Part shown: positions 9,338 through 18,134 of the stretch, one piece after another
Layout: each line of letters opens with the position of its first letter
Numbering within the stretch: the first letter of the stretch is position 1
Origin: Elizabethkingia argenteiflava
Lineage (GTDB): Bacteria > Bacteroidota > Bacteroidia > Flavobacteriales > Weeksellaceae
NCBI RefSeq assembly: GCF_009904105.1
Contig: NZ_JAAABJ010000507.1
Location: forward strand, 1-59,023
Length of the DNA: 59,023 bases
Direction: 5' to 3'
Notes under the pieces: generated by a model
Told to the model about the DNA's origin: nothing
Seen by the model: the letters and a program-made list of their open reading frames with translations, nothing else
Database searches by the model: none
Position numbers and translations under genes: made by a program

Positions 9338-9895
9338 ATGGAGAGTATAAAGCTTCACGATAAAATATTCGTGCCGTATCTGAAGGATGAAGAATTACAA
9401 GAAATTGTAAAAAATGTAGCCCTTAAGATTTATGAAGATTATAAAGATGAGGTGCCTGTGTTTGTAGGGGTTCTCAACGGTGTTATTATGTTCTTTTCAG
9501 ATTTACTAAAGCACTATCCTGGAAATTGTGAGATCGCTTTTCTGCAAATGAGTTCCTATATAGGAACAAAGTCTACGGGCATTGTTTACAAGAAAATGGA
9601 CTTGACAAAAGAGGTGAAGGATCGCCATATTATCTTAGTTGAGGATATTGTAGATACAGGGAATACCATAGAGTCGCTATTTGAATATTTTCAGAATACC
9701 CAGAGACCTAAATCCGTAAAATTAGCCAGCCTTTTTCTAAAACCTGAGATTTATACAAAAGACTTCAAAATAGATTATATAGGGAAAGAAATCCCAAATA
9801 AATTTGTATTGGGGTACGGGTTAGATTATGATGAATTGGGGCGTAATTTTAAAGATCTTTACCAGTTAGAGGAAGGAAAAATTAATGATAAATAA
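9338..9895 (+). CDS. hpt: Hypoxanthine phosphoribosyltransferase
   Basis: A 186-residue type I phosphoribosyltransferase that converts hypoxanthine (and often guanine) plus PRPP to IMP or GMP in purine salvage. The PRPP-binding loop is 'IILVEDIVDTGNTIE' with its Glu-Asp pair, and the hood region has 'VPVFVGVLNGVIMFFSDLL'. The ATG at 9338 was chosen because it follows a promoter box and gives a normal family N-terminus. It is 27 bases upstream of adk, so the two purine-nucleotide genes are probably co-transcribed, an arrangement common in Flavobacteriales. Confidence 0.94.
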   Translation: MESIKLHDKIFVPYLKDEELQEIVKNVALKIYEDYKDEVPVFVGVLNGVIMFFSDLLKHYPGNCEIAFLQMSSYIGTKSTGIVYKKMDLTKEVKDRHIILVEDIVDTGNTIESLFEYFQNTQRPKSVKLASLFLKPEIYTKDFKIDYIGKEIPNKFVLGYGLDYDELGRNFKDLYQLEEGKINDK

Positions 9896-9922
9896 AAAAG
9901 AAATCTAATTAAAGAGTAAAAA

Positions 9923-10504
9923 ATGATTAATCTTGTATTATTTGGTCCTCCGGGGAGTGGTAAAGGTACCCAAGCTCAGAAGTTAATAGAGAAATATAAT
10001 CTGAAGCAAGTATCTACAGGTGATTTATTCCGATATAATATAAAAAACAATACAGAATTAGGAGAATTAGCTAAGACCTATATTGATAGAGGGCAATTGG
10101 TTCCGGATCAGGTAACCATTAATATGCTAATCAATGAGTTGAAGGTACCAACCTCAACAAATGGATTTATTTTTGATGGCTTTCCTAGAACAGCAGGACA
10201 GACCGAGGCGCTAGAGCATATTGTAGAAGAGCAACTTAATCGTCCTATAGATTTATGTCTTTCGTTGGTGGTAGATGACGAGATTTTGGTAGAGCGTATC
10301 TTAAAAAGAGGAGAAACCAGCGGGAGAACTGATGATAGCAATGAAGAGATTATTAGAAATCGCATTCAAGAGTATTACGCAAAAACCGCAGAAGTAGCCG
10401 AATTGTATAAAAAGCAAGGCAAATATGTAGAGATAAGCGGTGTGGGTGAAATTGAAGATATTTCACAGAAACTCTTTACAGAAGTTGATAAAATTATAAA
10501 TTAA
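9923..10504 (+). CDS. adk: Adenylate kinase
   Basis: A 193-residue adenylate kinase (ATP + AMP to 2 ADP), cytoplasmic. The P-loop is 'LFGPPGSGKGTQA', the AMP-binding region has 'STGDLFRYNI' and 'IFDGFPRTAGQ', and the lid contains 'RGETSGRTDDS'. The lid is the short form without a zinc-binding Cys cluster. It sits between hpt and obgE in the same direction. The 75-base gap to obgE holds no clear terminator, so the three genes may form one operon. Confidence 0.97.
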   Translation: MINLVLFGPPGSGKGTQAQKLIEKYNLKQVSTGDLFRYNIKNNTELGELAKTYIDRGQLVPDQVTINMLINELKVPTSTNGFIFDGFPRTAGQTEALEHIVEEQLNRPIDLCLSLVVDDEILVERILKRGETSGRTDDSNEEIIRNRIQEYYAKTAEVAELYKKQGKYVEISGVGEIEDISQKLFTEVDKIIN

Positions 10505-10579
10505 AGAAAGTCTATCAGGTGGGAGGGTCGCTTAATATGCACTCTACACTCATAGCTTTAGAACATAGAGTATTCCAGT

Positions 10580-11563
10580 ATGTCCAATTTTGTAGATTAC
10601 GTTAAAATTCATTGTCAATCTGGTCATGGAGGTGCAGGATCCGCACACCTTCGGAGAGAAAAATATATTCCCAAAGGAGGACCTGATGGGGGGGATGGTG
10701 GACGTGGAGGCCACGTAATTATGAAGGGGAATGCACAGGAGTGGACCTTATTACCGCTCCGTTACACACGTCATATAAAAGCACAGCGAGGCGAAAATGG
10801 CGGAAAAAGCCAATTGACAGGTGCAGATGGAGAAGATGTATACTTGGAGGTTCCAATTGGGACCATTGCCAAAAATGAAGAAGGAGAGATCATTGGTGAG
10901 ATTCTTGAAGATGGGCAGGAGATTATTTTGATGCGTGGGGGCAAAGGTGGCTTAGGGAATGAACATTTTAAATCTGCTACCAACCAGACGCCTAGATATG
11001 CTCAGCCCGGTCTGCCTGGTGAAGAAGGTTATATCGTATTTGAATTGAAGGTACTCGCCGATGTAGGTTTAGTAGGCTTCCCGAATGCGGGAAAGTCCAC
11101 ACTTTTATCATCGGTGTCGGCAGCTAAACCTAAAATTGCCAACTATGCCTTTACCACTTTAACGCCCAATTTAGGTATTGTCAATTATAGAAATTATAAG
11201 TCCTTTGTTATGGCAGATATTCCCGGTATTATAGAGGGAGCTGCTGAGGGTAAAGGCTTAGGTCATCGTTTTTTAAGGCATATTGAGCGCAATGCTATTC
11301 TTTTATTTTTAATCCCAGCCGATTCAGAAGATCATGTTCAGGAGCTTAAGATACTGGAGAAAGAACTTAAAGAATATAATCCAGAGCTTCTGGATAAGGA
11401 TTTTATTATTTCTGTTTCTAAATCCGATCTATTGGATGAGGAACTTAAGAATGAGATCAGAGCTGAATTTCCTGAAGACCGACAACCACTATTTTTCTCA
11501 GGTGTTACTGGAGAAGGCCTTATAGAATTAAAAGATGCTATATGGACACGATTACACGGATAA
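10580..11563 (+). CDS. obgE: GTPase ObgE/CgtA
   Basis: A 327-residue Obg family GTPase acting in late large-subunit ribosome maturation and stress control. The glycine-rich N-terminal Obg domain (about 1-158) begins '[20 protein letters not shown]' and holds '[11 protein letters not shown]'. The G domain follows with G1 'GFPNAGKST', switch region '[17 protein letters not shown]' and 'SVSKSDLLD' as a G4-like motif. There is no C-terminal OCT domain, which is usual for this phylum. A strong hairpin terminator follows directly. Confidence 0.97.
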   Translation: MSNFVDYVKIHCQSGHGGAGSAHLRREKYIPKGGPDGGDGGRGGHVIMKGNAQEWTLLPLRYTRHIKAQRGENGGKSQLTGADGEDVYLEVPIGTIAKNEEGEIIGEILEDGQEIILMRGGKGGLGNEHFKSATNQTPRYAQPGLPGEEGYIVFELKVLADVGLVGFPNAGKSTLLSSVSAAKPKIANYAFTTLTPNLGIVNYRNYKSFVMADIPGIIEGAAEGKGLGHRFLRHIERNAILLFLIPADSEDHVQELKILEKELKEYNPELLDKDFIISVSKSDLLDEELKNEIRAEFPEDRQPLFFSGVTGEGLIELKDAIWTRLHG

Positions 11564-11570
11564 AAAATAA

Positions 11571-11596
11571 AAGCTGCTGAAAGGCAGCTTTTTTTA
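11571..11596 (+). terminator. Rho-independent terminator after obgE
   Basis: AAGCTGC, loop TGAAAG, GCAGCTT, then a run of T. The stem is a perfect 7 bp. It stands between convergent obgE and tatD and is flanked by A-rich and T-rich runs, so it may end both transcripts. Confidence 0.85.
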
Positions 11597-12358
11597 TTTA
11601 TGAAATATATTGAGGGCTGTGCGAGTGGTAATACTTTCGATTTCTTGATAACTCTTTTTATAAATATCTACTAATTTGTCTAAGACTAATCCCATATAAG
11701 CGCTTTCGTTTCTCTTGCCTCGATGGGGGACAGGAGCTAGATAAGGAGAATCGGTTTCCAGTACGATTTTTTCCAGTGGAATTTCATGTATAAAATGGTC
11801 TATTTTTCCATTCTTAAATGTTAGCACACCTCCTATTCCTAAAACAAAACCTAGCTTTATAGCGTGAAGAGCTTGATCTTTATTTCCGGAAAAACAATGC
11901 AAGATTCCCCTTAGTTTAGGATGTTTCTTTTTTTCCAGGACTTCAAAAGTCTGCTCAAAGCTTTCTCTTGTATGAATGACTATGGGTAGATCTTTTTCAA
12001 TCGCCCAGTCGATTTGTTGTTCAAAAGCCTGCATTTGGAGTTCTAAAGTAGAGGTGTCCCAATAGAGATCTATTCCGATTTCCCCGATAGCACAAAAGGG
12101 TCTTGTATCAATATGTTTTTTCACTAAATCCATTTCATATTGCCATGTTTCGGCTTTTACACTACAAGGGTGCAAACCCATCATGGAGAAAATATGATGA
12201 GGGTATTTCGCTTCTAAATTGAGCATTTTATCATGGGTTTCCGAGTCTATAGCCGGAAGATAAAACCTTTCAACGCCTGCCTTTTGAGCGCGGGTGATTA
12301 CCTCATCAATGTCATCGTCAAATTGTTCCGAATACAGGTGGGTGTGGGTATCGATCAT
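11594..12358 (-). CDS. tatD: TatD family metal-dependent DNase/hydrolase
   Basis: A 254-residue TIM-barrel hydrolase. The metal ligands of the family are visible: 'MIDTHTHLY' at the N-terminus, the Glu of 'AIGEIGIDLYWD', the His of 'LPIVIHTRESF', the His of 'GILHCFSG' and the Asp of 'LETDSPYLAP'. TatD proteins are 3'-5' exodeoxyribonucleases linked to DNA repair and turnover. It is 24 bases downstream of the GSCFA gene, with the polyprenyl synthase upstream of that, so the three minus-strand genes look like one transcription unit. Confidence 0.93.
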   Translation of the reverse strand: MIDTHTHLYSEQFDDDIDEVITRAQKAGVERFYLPAIDSETHDKMLNLEAKYPHHIFSMMGLHPCSVKAETWQYEMDLVKKHIDTRPFCAIGEIGIDLYWDTSTLELQMQAFEQQIDWAIEKDLPIVIHTRESFEQTFEVLEKKKHPKLRGILHCFSGNKDQALHAIKLGFVLGIGGVLTFKNGKIDHFIHEIPLEKIVLETDSPYLAPVPHRGKRNESAYMGLVLDKLVDIYKKSYQEIESITTRTALNIFHK

Positions 12359-12382
12359 GTTAGGGTATTGATTCTATATGAT

Positions 12383-13348
12383 TTATTTTTGCTGATTTTT
12401 AAAAATTTTATGTCTTACTTTGCATTGCTGTAAACTTATTCTTTCTTGGAGCTTTGCATTGAATAGTTTGGTTTCTTCAGAATGAGGGTCGAAAGGCCGG
12501 TGGGAAAGGGCTCGATTAATTTTAAGATTTTCGTTAATAAAGGCCAGAGTTTCTGGTTCAATATAGGCATGAGAAAATTTCTCCCATATATATTGTATAG
12601 CTTGGCTATTAGGATGAATGAGATCTTCTTTATAAAATCGGTAGTCCCGAAGGTCATCCATCAGAATTTCGTAAATGGGAAGGTATTCACAGAAACTATA
12701 ATTTTCTACAACTTCATGTATGGTATTGATGAGTCTAGATTTGCTTCTCTGATTTTCAACTATTCCATCTTTGGTGTGTCTAACTGGGCTGATGCTAAAT
12801 AAAATCTGTATCGGATGGGATGCTATATCTTTTAAGATGGCCAGGCTTTCAGATAGGGCCTGTATAATTTCAGTATGAGATAGCAATCTTTTACGAAAAT
12901 ATTGTTGGGGGATTTTATGGCAATTGGCAACAATTTTATTGTGTTTTGTAAATTCGTATACCCAGGAGGTCCCATAGGTAATAATAACCCAGCGTGTATC
13001 CCGCAGGAATTCTACCGTTTCATTGAGAGCACTGTTAATTCTTTCCAGGCTTTTATGGAGATATCGATCGTCAAATTGAGAATGATGATCGAGACTCATA
13101 TACTTACTTTGATAGTAGATCAAATCCTCTTCTTTGTATTCTTTGCCCTGGTGTATTTTTTTTAATGCGGTATGGATGGCTACCGGATGAAAAAGTGTTC
13201 CAAAAGGATTGTTAAGGGTCTGTAACTCACCCAAAGCAAAAATGGAAGCTATTTCTGTAGCGAAGCAACTTCCAATACTGAAAATACGATCTTTAGCCTG
13301 AATTTTTTGCTTGCTTTCGGCAAGTTGTATTTCAGTTCTGAACATCAT
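12383..13348 (-). CDS. GSCFA domain-containing protein
   Basis: A 321-residue protein with the eponymous 'GSCFATEIAS' near residue 27, followed by 'NPFGTLFHP', 'SLDHHSQFDD', 'ITYGTSWVYEF' and 'SPVRHTKDG'. The fold is thought to be SGNH-hydrolase-like: the Ser of GSCFA would be the nucleophile, and the late 'DLIHPNSQAIQYIWEKF' carries a plausible Asp-x-x-His dyad. The function is unknown, and an esterase or acyltransferase on a cell-envelope substrate is a guess. It starts four bases after the polyprenyl synthase stop, so translation is probably coupled. An alternative start is the adjacent second ATG. Confidence 0.88.
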   Translation of the reverse strand: MMFRTEIQLAESKQKIQAKDRIFSIGSCFATEIASIFALGELQTLNNPFGTLFHPVAIHTALKKIHQGKEYKEEDLIYYQSKYMSLDHHSQFDDRYLHKSLERINSALNETVEFLRDTRWVIITYGTSWVYEFTKHNKIVANCHKIPQQYFRKRLLSHTEIIQALSESLAILKDIASHPIQILFSISPVRHTKDGIVENQRSKSRLINTIHEVVENYSFCEYLPIYEILMDDLRDYRFYKEDLIHPNSQAIQYIWEKFSHAYIEPETLAFINENLKINRALSHRPFDPHSEETKLFNAKLQERISLQQCKVRHKIFKNQQK

Positions 13349-13352
13349 GCTA

Positions 13353-14324
13353 TTAAGAATCTCTTTTTAAAAGATAGTTAGTGAGTGCTATGAAAGGTTG
13401 CTTTTTCTCTATTGGCAAGTCTATTTTTTTTAGATAGTTTTGACCTTTCTCGTTATGCCTGTGGATAAGACGTTGTACCTTTTCATCCACTTTTATTCTT
13501 CGAAATATTTTTTCTACGCCATATATTTTATCAATATTATCAGTTTTTTTCGAATACCAGAAATTCAGTTCCTTTTGCTCTTCCTCGTTGGCGAATTTTA
13601 AAGCGATGAGGTATAAAATAGTTTTTTTATTTTCAAAAATATCACCAGCATGTTTTTTACCAAATTGTTCCTGTTTACCAAATACATCTAGGTAATCATC
13701 CATAATTTGAAAGGCGATACCTGTATGTAGCCCAAAGTTGTAAAGAAGCTGTGCTTGTTCTTCGGAGGTACCGGCTATTAAAGCTCCTATTTTAAGTGCC
13801 GCCGCACTTAAGACACCTGTTTTATAGGTGATCATGAGCATATAATCGCGATAAGAAACATTGGCCCTGCTCTCAAAATTCATGTCCATTTGTTGTCCTT
13901 CACACAGTAGAGCTCCCGTTTCAGAAAATATTTGAATACATTTTTTAAATAACTCAGGTTCTAAGTCTTCAAAAAACTGATAAGCTTTAATCATCAGAGC
14001 ATCACCAGATAGAATGCCGGTGTTAATACCGTGTAAAGTATGGATAGTCGGTTGGTTGCGGCGGAGAGGGGCCTCATCCATAATATCGTCATGAATCAGT
14101 GTGAAATTATGGAAAAATTCAATAGCTAGGGCAGGCTTAAGAACTTTTTTCATATCGCCACCAAAAATATCACAAGCCATAAGCACCATCATCGGACGCA
14201 AGCGCTTCCCCCCATGAGAGATAATATAATTGATGGGTTCGTATAGCTCCGAAGGGCCGTTAGTGAATTTATACTGTTCTATGGCTTGGGAAACCATAGT
14301 TTGATATTGGTCAAAAATCTTCAT
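13353..14324 (-). CDS. Polyprenyl synthetase (short-chain prenyl diphosphate synthase)
   Basis: A 323-residue trans-prenyltransferase that extends allylic diphosphates with IPP. The first aspartate-rich motif is 'LIHDDIMDEAPLRRNQPT' and the second is 'IAFQIMDDYLDVFG', with the substrate-binding 'GGKRLRPMM' near residue 39 and 'KTGVLSAAALKIGAL' between. A Phe lies five residues before the first motif, which usually limits chain length, so a farnesyl or geranylgeranyl product is more likely than a long quinone side chain. It heads a three-gene unit with GSCFA and tatD. Confidence 0.9.
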   Translation of the reverse strand: MKIFDQYQTMVSQAIEQYKFTNGPSELYEPINYIISHGGKRLRPMMVLMACDIFGGDMKKVLKPALAIEFFHNFTLIHDDIMDEAPLRRNQPTIHTLHGINTGILSGDALMIKAYQFFEDLEPELFKKCIQIFSETGALLCEGQQMDMNFESRANVSYRDYMLMITYKTGVLSAAALKIGALIAGTSEEQAQLLYNFGLHTGIAFQIMDDYLDVFGKQEQFGKKHAGDIFENKKTILYLIALKFANEEEQKELNFWYSKKTDNIDKIYGVEKIFRRIKVDEKVQRLIHRHNEKGQNYLKKIDLPIEKKQPFIALTNYLLKRDS

Positions 14325-14328
14325 ATTA

Positions 14329-14336
14329 CAAAAATA
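14329..14336 (-). promoter_or_regulatory. -7 promoter box for the polyprenyl synthase operon
   Basis: On the minus strand TATTTTTG stands four bases before the ATG at 14324, so the transcript would be nearly leaderless, as proposed for polA. Confidence 0.5.
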
Positions 14337-14373
14337 ATATTTTTAGTTTTCATTTGGAGTATTTATGGCATAT

Positions 14374-14400
14374 AAAAAAACTATCCTGAAGAGGATAGTT
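14374..14400 (-). terminator. Terminator after the phosphate transporter gene
   Basis: A 9-bp perfect stem (AACTATCCT / AGGATAGTT) with loop GAAG. On the minus strand it is followed by a run of seven T, so it ends the DUF47-Pit transcript. The plus-strand side also has a T-rich flank. Confidence 0.85.
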
Positions 14401-14422
14401 TTTAATGTTTTTTTATCTGTAT

Positions 14423-15562
14423 TTAAAATAGCGATATCAGGCTATAAATAAAGGCGGCAATAATAGCACTAATAGGAATGGTTAGGGTCCAGGCCCAGAG
14501 TAAACTTACTGTGATACCCCAGCGCACAGCCGAAACACGCTTTGTAAGCCCCACACCGATGATAGAACCCGTAATAGTATGGGTAGTAGATACCGGAATA
14601 CCGAAATGATCGGTAATAAAAAGGGTAATCGCACCGGCTGTTTCAGCACTCACGCCCTCCAGAGGGGTTACTTTGGTAATTTTAGTACCCATGGTTTTAA
14701 TAATTTTCCAGCCGCCACTCATGGTGCCCAGTCCAATCGCAAGGAAGGAGACTAAAGGTACCCAGAGATAGTGTTCAGTAAAAAAACTAAAACGATCAGA
14801 AGAGGCTAAATCTACATATACGGGGTCTTGTAACATATTTACATGATAATAGATAAAGGCGGCTCCTATAATCCCCATCACCTTTTGAGCATCGTTTAGA
14901 CCATGTCCTAAGCTAAATAAAGCAGAGGAGATCAACTGCAGTCTTTTGAAAGCTTTATCCGCTTTGTGTGGATTGCTCCTTTTATAAAGATGAATTATAA
15001 TCAGGGTAATCAGGATCGAAATAAACATCCCGATAAAGGGAGCCATAAAGATGAAAAGAAAAATAGGAATCACTTTATCAAATTTAACCACGTTTTGCCC
15101 CCATAGCTGGTCAAAGCTTTTGAATATACTATCAAAAAAGCTGATATCAGGGTAACCATAGGTTATATGCTGGTAGTTGATCATAAATGCATGGGTAAGT
15201 GCCGCACCTAAAAAACCTCCGATCAGTGTATGAGAGGAGGAGGAGGGGATACCAAACCACCAGGTCAACAAATTCCAGGCAATAGCGGCCAAAAGTCCAG
15301 AAAAGATCACTTCCAGGCTAATAAAGTTTTCATTGACCGTCTTAGCAATGGTATTGCCAATTTTAAAGTCCTTAATAATATATGCGGCCACAAAAAACGC
15401 CGCGAAATTCCACAGCGCTGCCCATAATACGGCTTGAAAAGGGGTTAAGACTTTTGTTGAGACAATCGTCGCAATTGAGTTGGCCGCGTCGTGAAATCCA
15501 TTGATATAATCGAAGATTAACGCTAAAGCAATAATAACAATTAATAAAATCGGAAAATCCAT
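14423..15562 (-). CDS. Inorganic phosphate transporter, Pit family
   Basis: A 379-residue inner-membrane transporter with about 10 hydrophobic segments that imports metal-phosphate using the proton or sodium gradient. Both PiT signatures are visible: the N-terminal 'FDYINGFHDAANSIATIVST' and the C-terminal half 'ALFSLGHGLNDAQKVMG', together with 'VSTTHTITGSIIGVGL'. It follows the DUF47 gene after 15 bases, the conserved Pit-accessory pairing in which the DUF47 protein is needed for or regulates transport. The hairpin at 14374-14400 ends the unit. Confidence 0.92.
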   Translation of the reverse strand: MDFPILLIVIIALALIFDYINGFHDAANSIATIVSTKVLTPFQAVLWAALWNFAAFFVAAYIIKDFKIGNTIAKTVNENFISLEVIFSGLLAAIAWNLLTWWFGIPSSSSHTLIGGFLGAALTHAFMINYQHITYGYPDISFFDSIFKSFDQLWGQNVVKFDKVIPIFLFIFMAPFIGMFISILITLIIIHLYKRSNPHKADKAFKRLQLISSALFSLGHGLNDAQKVMGIIGAAFIYYHVNMLQDPVYVDLASSDRFSFFTEHYLWVPLVSFLAIGLGTMSGGWKIIKTMGTKITKVTPLEGVSAETAGAITLFITDHFGIPVSTTHTITGSIIGVGLTKRVSAVRWGITVSLLWAWTLTIPISAIIAAFIYSLISLF

Positions 15563-15577
15563 TTTGTATTTATTAGT

Positions 15578-16216
15578 TTAAGCGTATTTGATCAGAATGT
15601 TTTCAATAGCATTGGCCACATCTTCAGCTTTGTCTGTAACAATTTCAAGATAGTTTAAAACGGAGGAAACTTTAATAATATTAATAGCATCATGGGTTTC
15701 AAACAATTCGGCCATAGAGTTGGATAATAAATCATCCGCAATGTTCTCTATAGAATTTATTTTGATACAAGCTTCCTTTACCTGTTTCATATTTTTGAAA
15801 CCTTTCATGTTTTGAAAGGCATGTTGAATTTCAACACAGGCTTTTTGAATAAGTAAAGAAAACTCGGTATAAGCTTTCTGTTGAGGAGATTTATACAAGT
15901 AGATGTATTTTGCAGAAGAGTAAATATAATCTGCAATATCATCCAGCCCACTGGCCAATTCATGAATATCTTCACGATCAAAAGGGGTGATGAAGTTTTT
16001 TCCCAGCTCTACAAAAATTTCATGCGTGATTTCGTCATTTTTATGCTCGTAATCACTCATTTTCTTAAGCATGGAATCATCATTTAAATCAAAATCTTGT
16101 AAGCCCTGGTTAAAGTCGTTCGACATGGCTACTAGATTTTCTGTTACTTTTTCGAAGAGGACGAAGAATATTTTGTCCTTTGGCTGAAATACTTGGAAAA
16201 TATTACCAATTCCCAT
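15578..16216 (-). CDS. DUF47/PhoU-like protein, partner of the phosphate transporter
   Basis: A 212-residue mostly helical cytoplasmic protein of the DUF47 (TIGR00153, PhoU-like) family. Typical segments are 'FNQGLQDFDLNDDSMLKKMSDYEHKND', shortened here to its 'YEHKNDEITHEI' core, 'ITPFDREDIHELASGLDDIAD' (core 'FDREDIHELASGLDD') and 'VTDKAEDVANAIENI' near the C-terminus. The acidic repeats probably bind metal ions as in PhoU. Family members pair with Pit transporters and influence their activity. The Pit gene follows after 15 bases. A GATATTTG box at 16240-16247 on the same strand resembles a promoter. Confidence 0.88.
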   Translation of the reverse strand: MGIGNIFQVFQPKDKIFFVLFEKVTENLVAMSNDFNQGLQDFDLNDDSMLKKMSDYEHKNDEITHEIFVELGKNFITPFDREDIHELASGLDDIADYIYSSAKYIYLYKSPQQKAYTEFSLLIQKACVEIQHAFQNMKGFKNMKQVKEACIKINSIENIADDLLSNSMAELFETHDAINIIKVSSVLNYLEIVTDKAEDVANAIENILIKYA

Positions 16217-16295
16217 TATAATAATCTTTAAATTTTGTACAAATATCGGGAAAAGGCTTTGGTATTATCAAGCAGAAATGTTAAATTTTATTAAC

Positions 16296-16325
16296 ATTAA
16301 AAAACACCACCCTAAGGTGGTGTTT
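16296..16325 (-). terminator. Terminator after the DEAD-box helicase gene
   Basis: A 10-bp perfect stem (AAACACCACC / GGTGGTGTTT) with loop CTAA. On the minus strand it runs into a T-rich tail, which fits termination of the helicase transcript. Confidence 0.85.
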
Positions 16326-16353
16326 ATGAGTACTTAAACTAAAGTTAATTAAC

Positions 16354-18024
16354 TTAATTAGCGACTTCAAGGCGCATATCCCGACCTTTAAATTTCTTAT
16401 TGTTAATATTACTTAACACTTCATTTTTAAAGCTCTTTTCTACTTCAAAAAAGGTGAATTTTTCTAAGATTTCGATATCGCCGATATCTGCTTTTTTTCC
16501 AGGTTTTTTAGTGGATTGGTTAATGATATCCAATACATCTACCTTTTTTAGATCATCTCTTTTTCCGAGATTGAAGAAAAATCGCACCATATCTTCATTT
16601 TTGCGTCTTATTTTACGCTCTCTACCCCTGTCTCTATCTCTATCTCTATCTCGGGTGCGTTCTCGTCTGTTTCCTCTATCTCTTTCCACCTCTCCTTTGC
16701 TGAATTTTTGCTCTGCAAGATCATTGCGGTTTTCATAATACAAGGCTAAATCACGCAGCTGGAACTGTAGTAACTTTCCTACCAGCTCTTCTTTTGTAAA
16801 GTTAGAGAGATCAGGAATAAGAGACTCATCAAACTCAAAGTAATTTTCATGCTCTGAAAATAATTTTTCAAAAACACCGCCCACTTGAGCTTTGATAATA
16901 TCTTTTCCGGTTGGAATTTTCTTTTCAAAGATTTCTATTTTACTTTGACTCTTGATTTGTTTTAGCTTGCGGCCTTCTTCCGGTTTTATTAAGGCGATAG
17001 AAATACCATCGCGTCCTGCTCGACCAGTTCTTCCACTTCGGTGTACGAAAACCTCCGGATCGTCAGGGAGCGAATAATGGATAACGTGGGTCAAAGAGTC
17101 CACATCCAGCCCCCTTGCCGCTACGTCTGTTGCTACTAATACATCAATATTCCTCATGCGGAACTTTTTCATTACCGTATCGCGCTGTGCTTGCGATAAA
17201 TCGCCGTGAAGAGCATCGGCCGCGTATCCGTTTTGCATTAGAAAGTCAGCCACTTCTTGCGTTTCCATACGGGTACGACAGAAGATAATAGAATATTGGT
17301 TCGGATTATAATCGATTAGCCTTTTTAAAGCTTCTTTTTTCTGGCGATAACCCACTACATAGTATTCGTGTTTGATATTCTTTTTGACTTCATTGATGGA
17401 GCCTACAGAAATTCTATGAGGATTGGTTAAATAGTTTTTAGAGATACGCTCCACTTCTTTACTCATCGTAGCAGAGAAAAGTAAGGTTTGTTTGGTATCT
17501 GGTGTTTCGCTAATAATGGTTTCCAAATCATCCTTAAAACCCATGGATAGCATTTCATCGGCTTCATCCAATACCAGCCAGTGGATATTAGAAAAATCAA
17601 GCGATTTACGATTAATCAGGTCGATAACCCGCCCTGGAGTTCCGATGATTACCTGAGGCTTTTCCCGGAGTGCTCTTATTTGATCATTAATGCTGCTCCC
17701 ACCATATACTGCAACGGACTTAATGTTGGGAAGATATTTGGAATAGTTCTTAATGTCTTTGGCTATTTGTAAACATAACTCACGGGTAGGACACAAAACT
17801 AAAAATTGTATTTTTCGGCTGGAATCATCTATCATATCTAGGATAGGAAGGGAAAATGCAGCCGTTTTTCCAGTTCCAGTTTGGGCCAGAGCAATGAGAT
17901 CTCTAATATCAGATGATATGAAGGGGATGGTTTGCTTTTGTATTTCAGTTGGGCTTTCGTAGCCTAGTTCACCAATAGCCTTCAGAATATCAGGACTTAA
18001 ATTGGTTTCGGTAAATAAATTCAT
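16354..18024 (-). CDS. DEAD-box RNA helicase with DbpA-type RNA-binding domain
   Basis: A 556-residue ATP-dependent RNA helicase of the DeaD/CsdA type, which unwinds RNA in ribosome assembly, cold adaptation and mRNA decay. It has a Q motif ('FTETNLSPDILKAIGELGYE'), Walker A 'AQTGTGKTAAF', 'PTRELCLQ', 'DEADEM', 'SATMS', and motif VI 'HRSGRTGRAGR'. A basic, Arg/Asp-repeat linker near residue 455 precedes a C-terminal DbpA-like RRM ('VRFFFNLGKRDDLKKVDVLD'). The repeat linker is encoded by a hexamer tract. A TATCTTTG box on the minus strand at 18045-18052 is its likely promoter and a strong hairpin follows the stop. Confidence 0.93.
   Translation of the reverse strand: MNLFTETNLSPDILKAIGELGYESPTEIQKQTIPFISSDIRDLIALAQTGTGKTAAFSLPILDMIDDSSRKIQFLVLCPTRELCLQIAKDIKNYSKYLPNIKSVAVYGGSSINDQIRALREKPQVIIGTPGRVIDLINRKSLDFSNIHWLVLDEADEMLSMGFKDDLETIISETPDTKQTLLFSATMSKEVERISKNYLTNPHRISVGSINEVKKNIKHEYYVVGYRQKKEALKRLIDYNPNQYSIIFCRTRMETQEVADFLMQNGYAADALHGDLSQAQRDTVMKKFRMRNIDVLVATDVAARGLDVDSLTHVIHYSLPDDPEVFVHRSGRTGRAGRDGISIALIKPEEGRKLKQIKSQSKIEIFEKKIPTGKDIIKAQVGGVFEKLFSEHENYFEFDESLIPDLSNFTKEELVGKLLQFQLRDLALYYENRNDLAEQKFSKGEVERDRGNRRERTRDRDRDRDRGRERKIRRKNEDMVRFFFNLGKRDDLKKVDVLDIINQSTKKPGKKADIGDIEILEKFTFFEVEKSFKNEVLSNINNKKFKGRDMRLEVAN
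16631..16652. repeat. Hexanucleotide tandem repeat within the helicase gene
   Basis: TCTCTA is repeated 3.7 times on the plus strand and encodes the alternating Arg-Asp tract of the helicase linker. Unit changes would keep the frame and alter linker length by two residues each. Confidence 0.8.
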
Positions 18025-18044
18025 TAATTAAAAATAATATGCTG

Positions 18045-18052
18045 CAAAGATA
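18045..18052 (-). promoter_or_regulatory. -7 promoter box for the DEAD-box helicase
   Basis: TATCTTTG on the minus strand, 20 bases before the ATG at 18024, matches the phylum consensus. Confidence 0.6.
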
Positions 18053-18134
18053 CAATTTTTAACTTAACTTTTTTTATCCAAATAAAAAAGCCTGCATATT
18101 TATCGAAGAAGAAATCAATGATGCAACTTCACCA

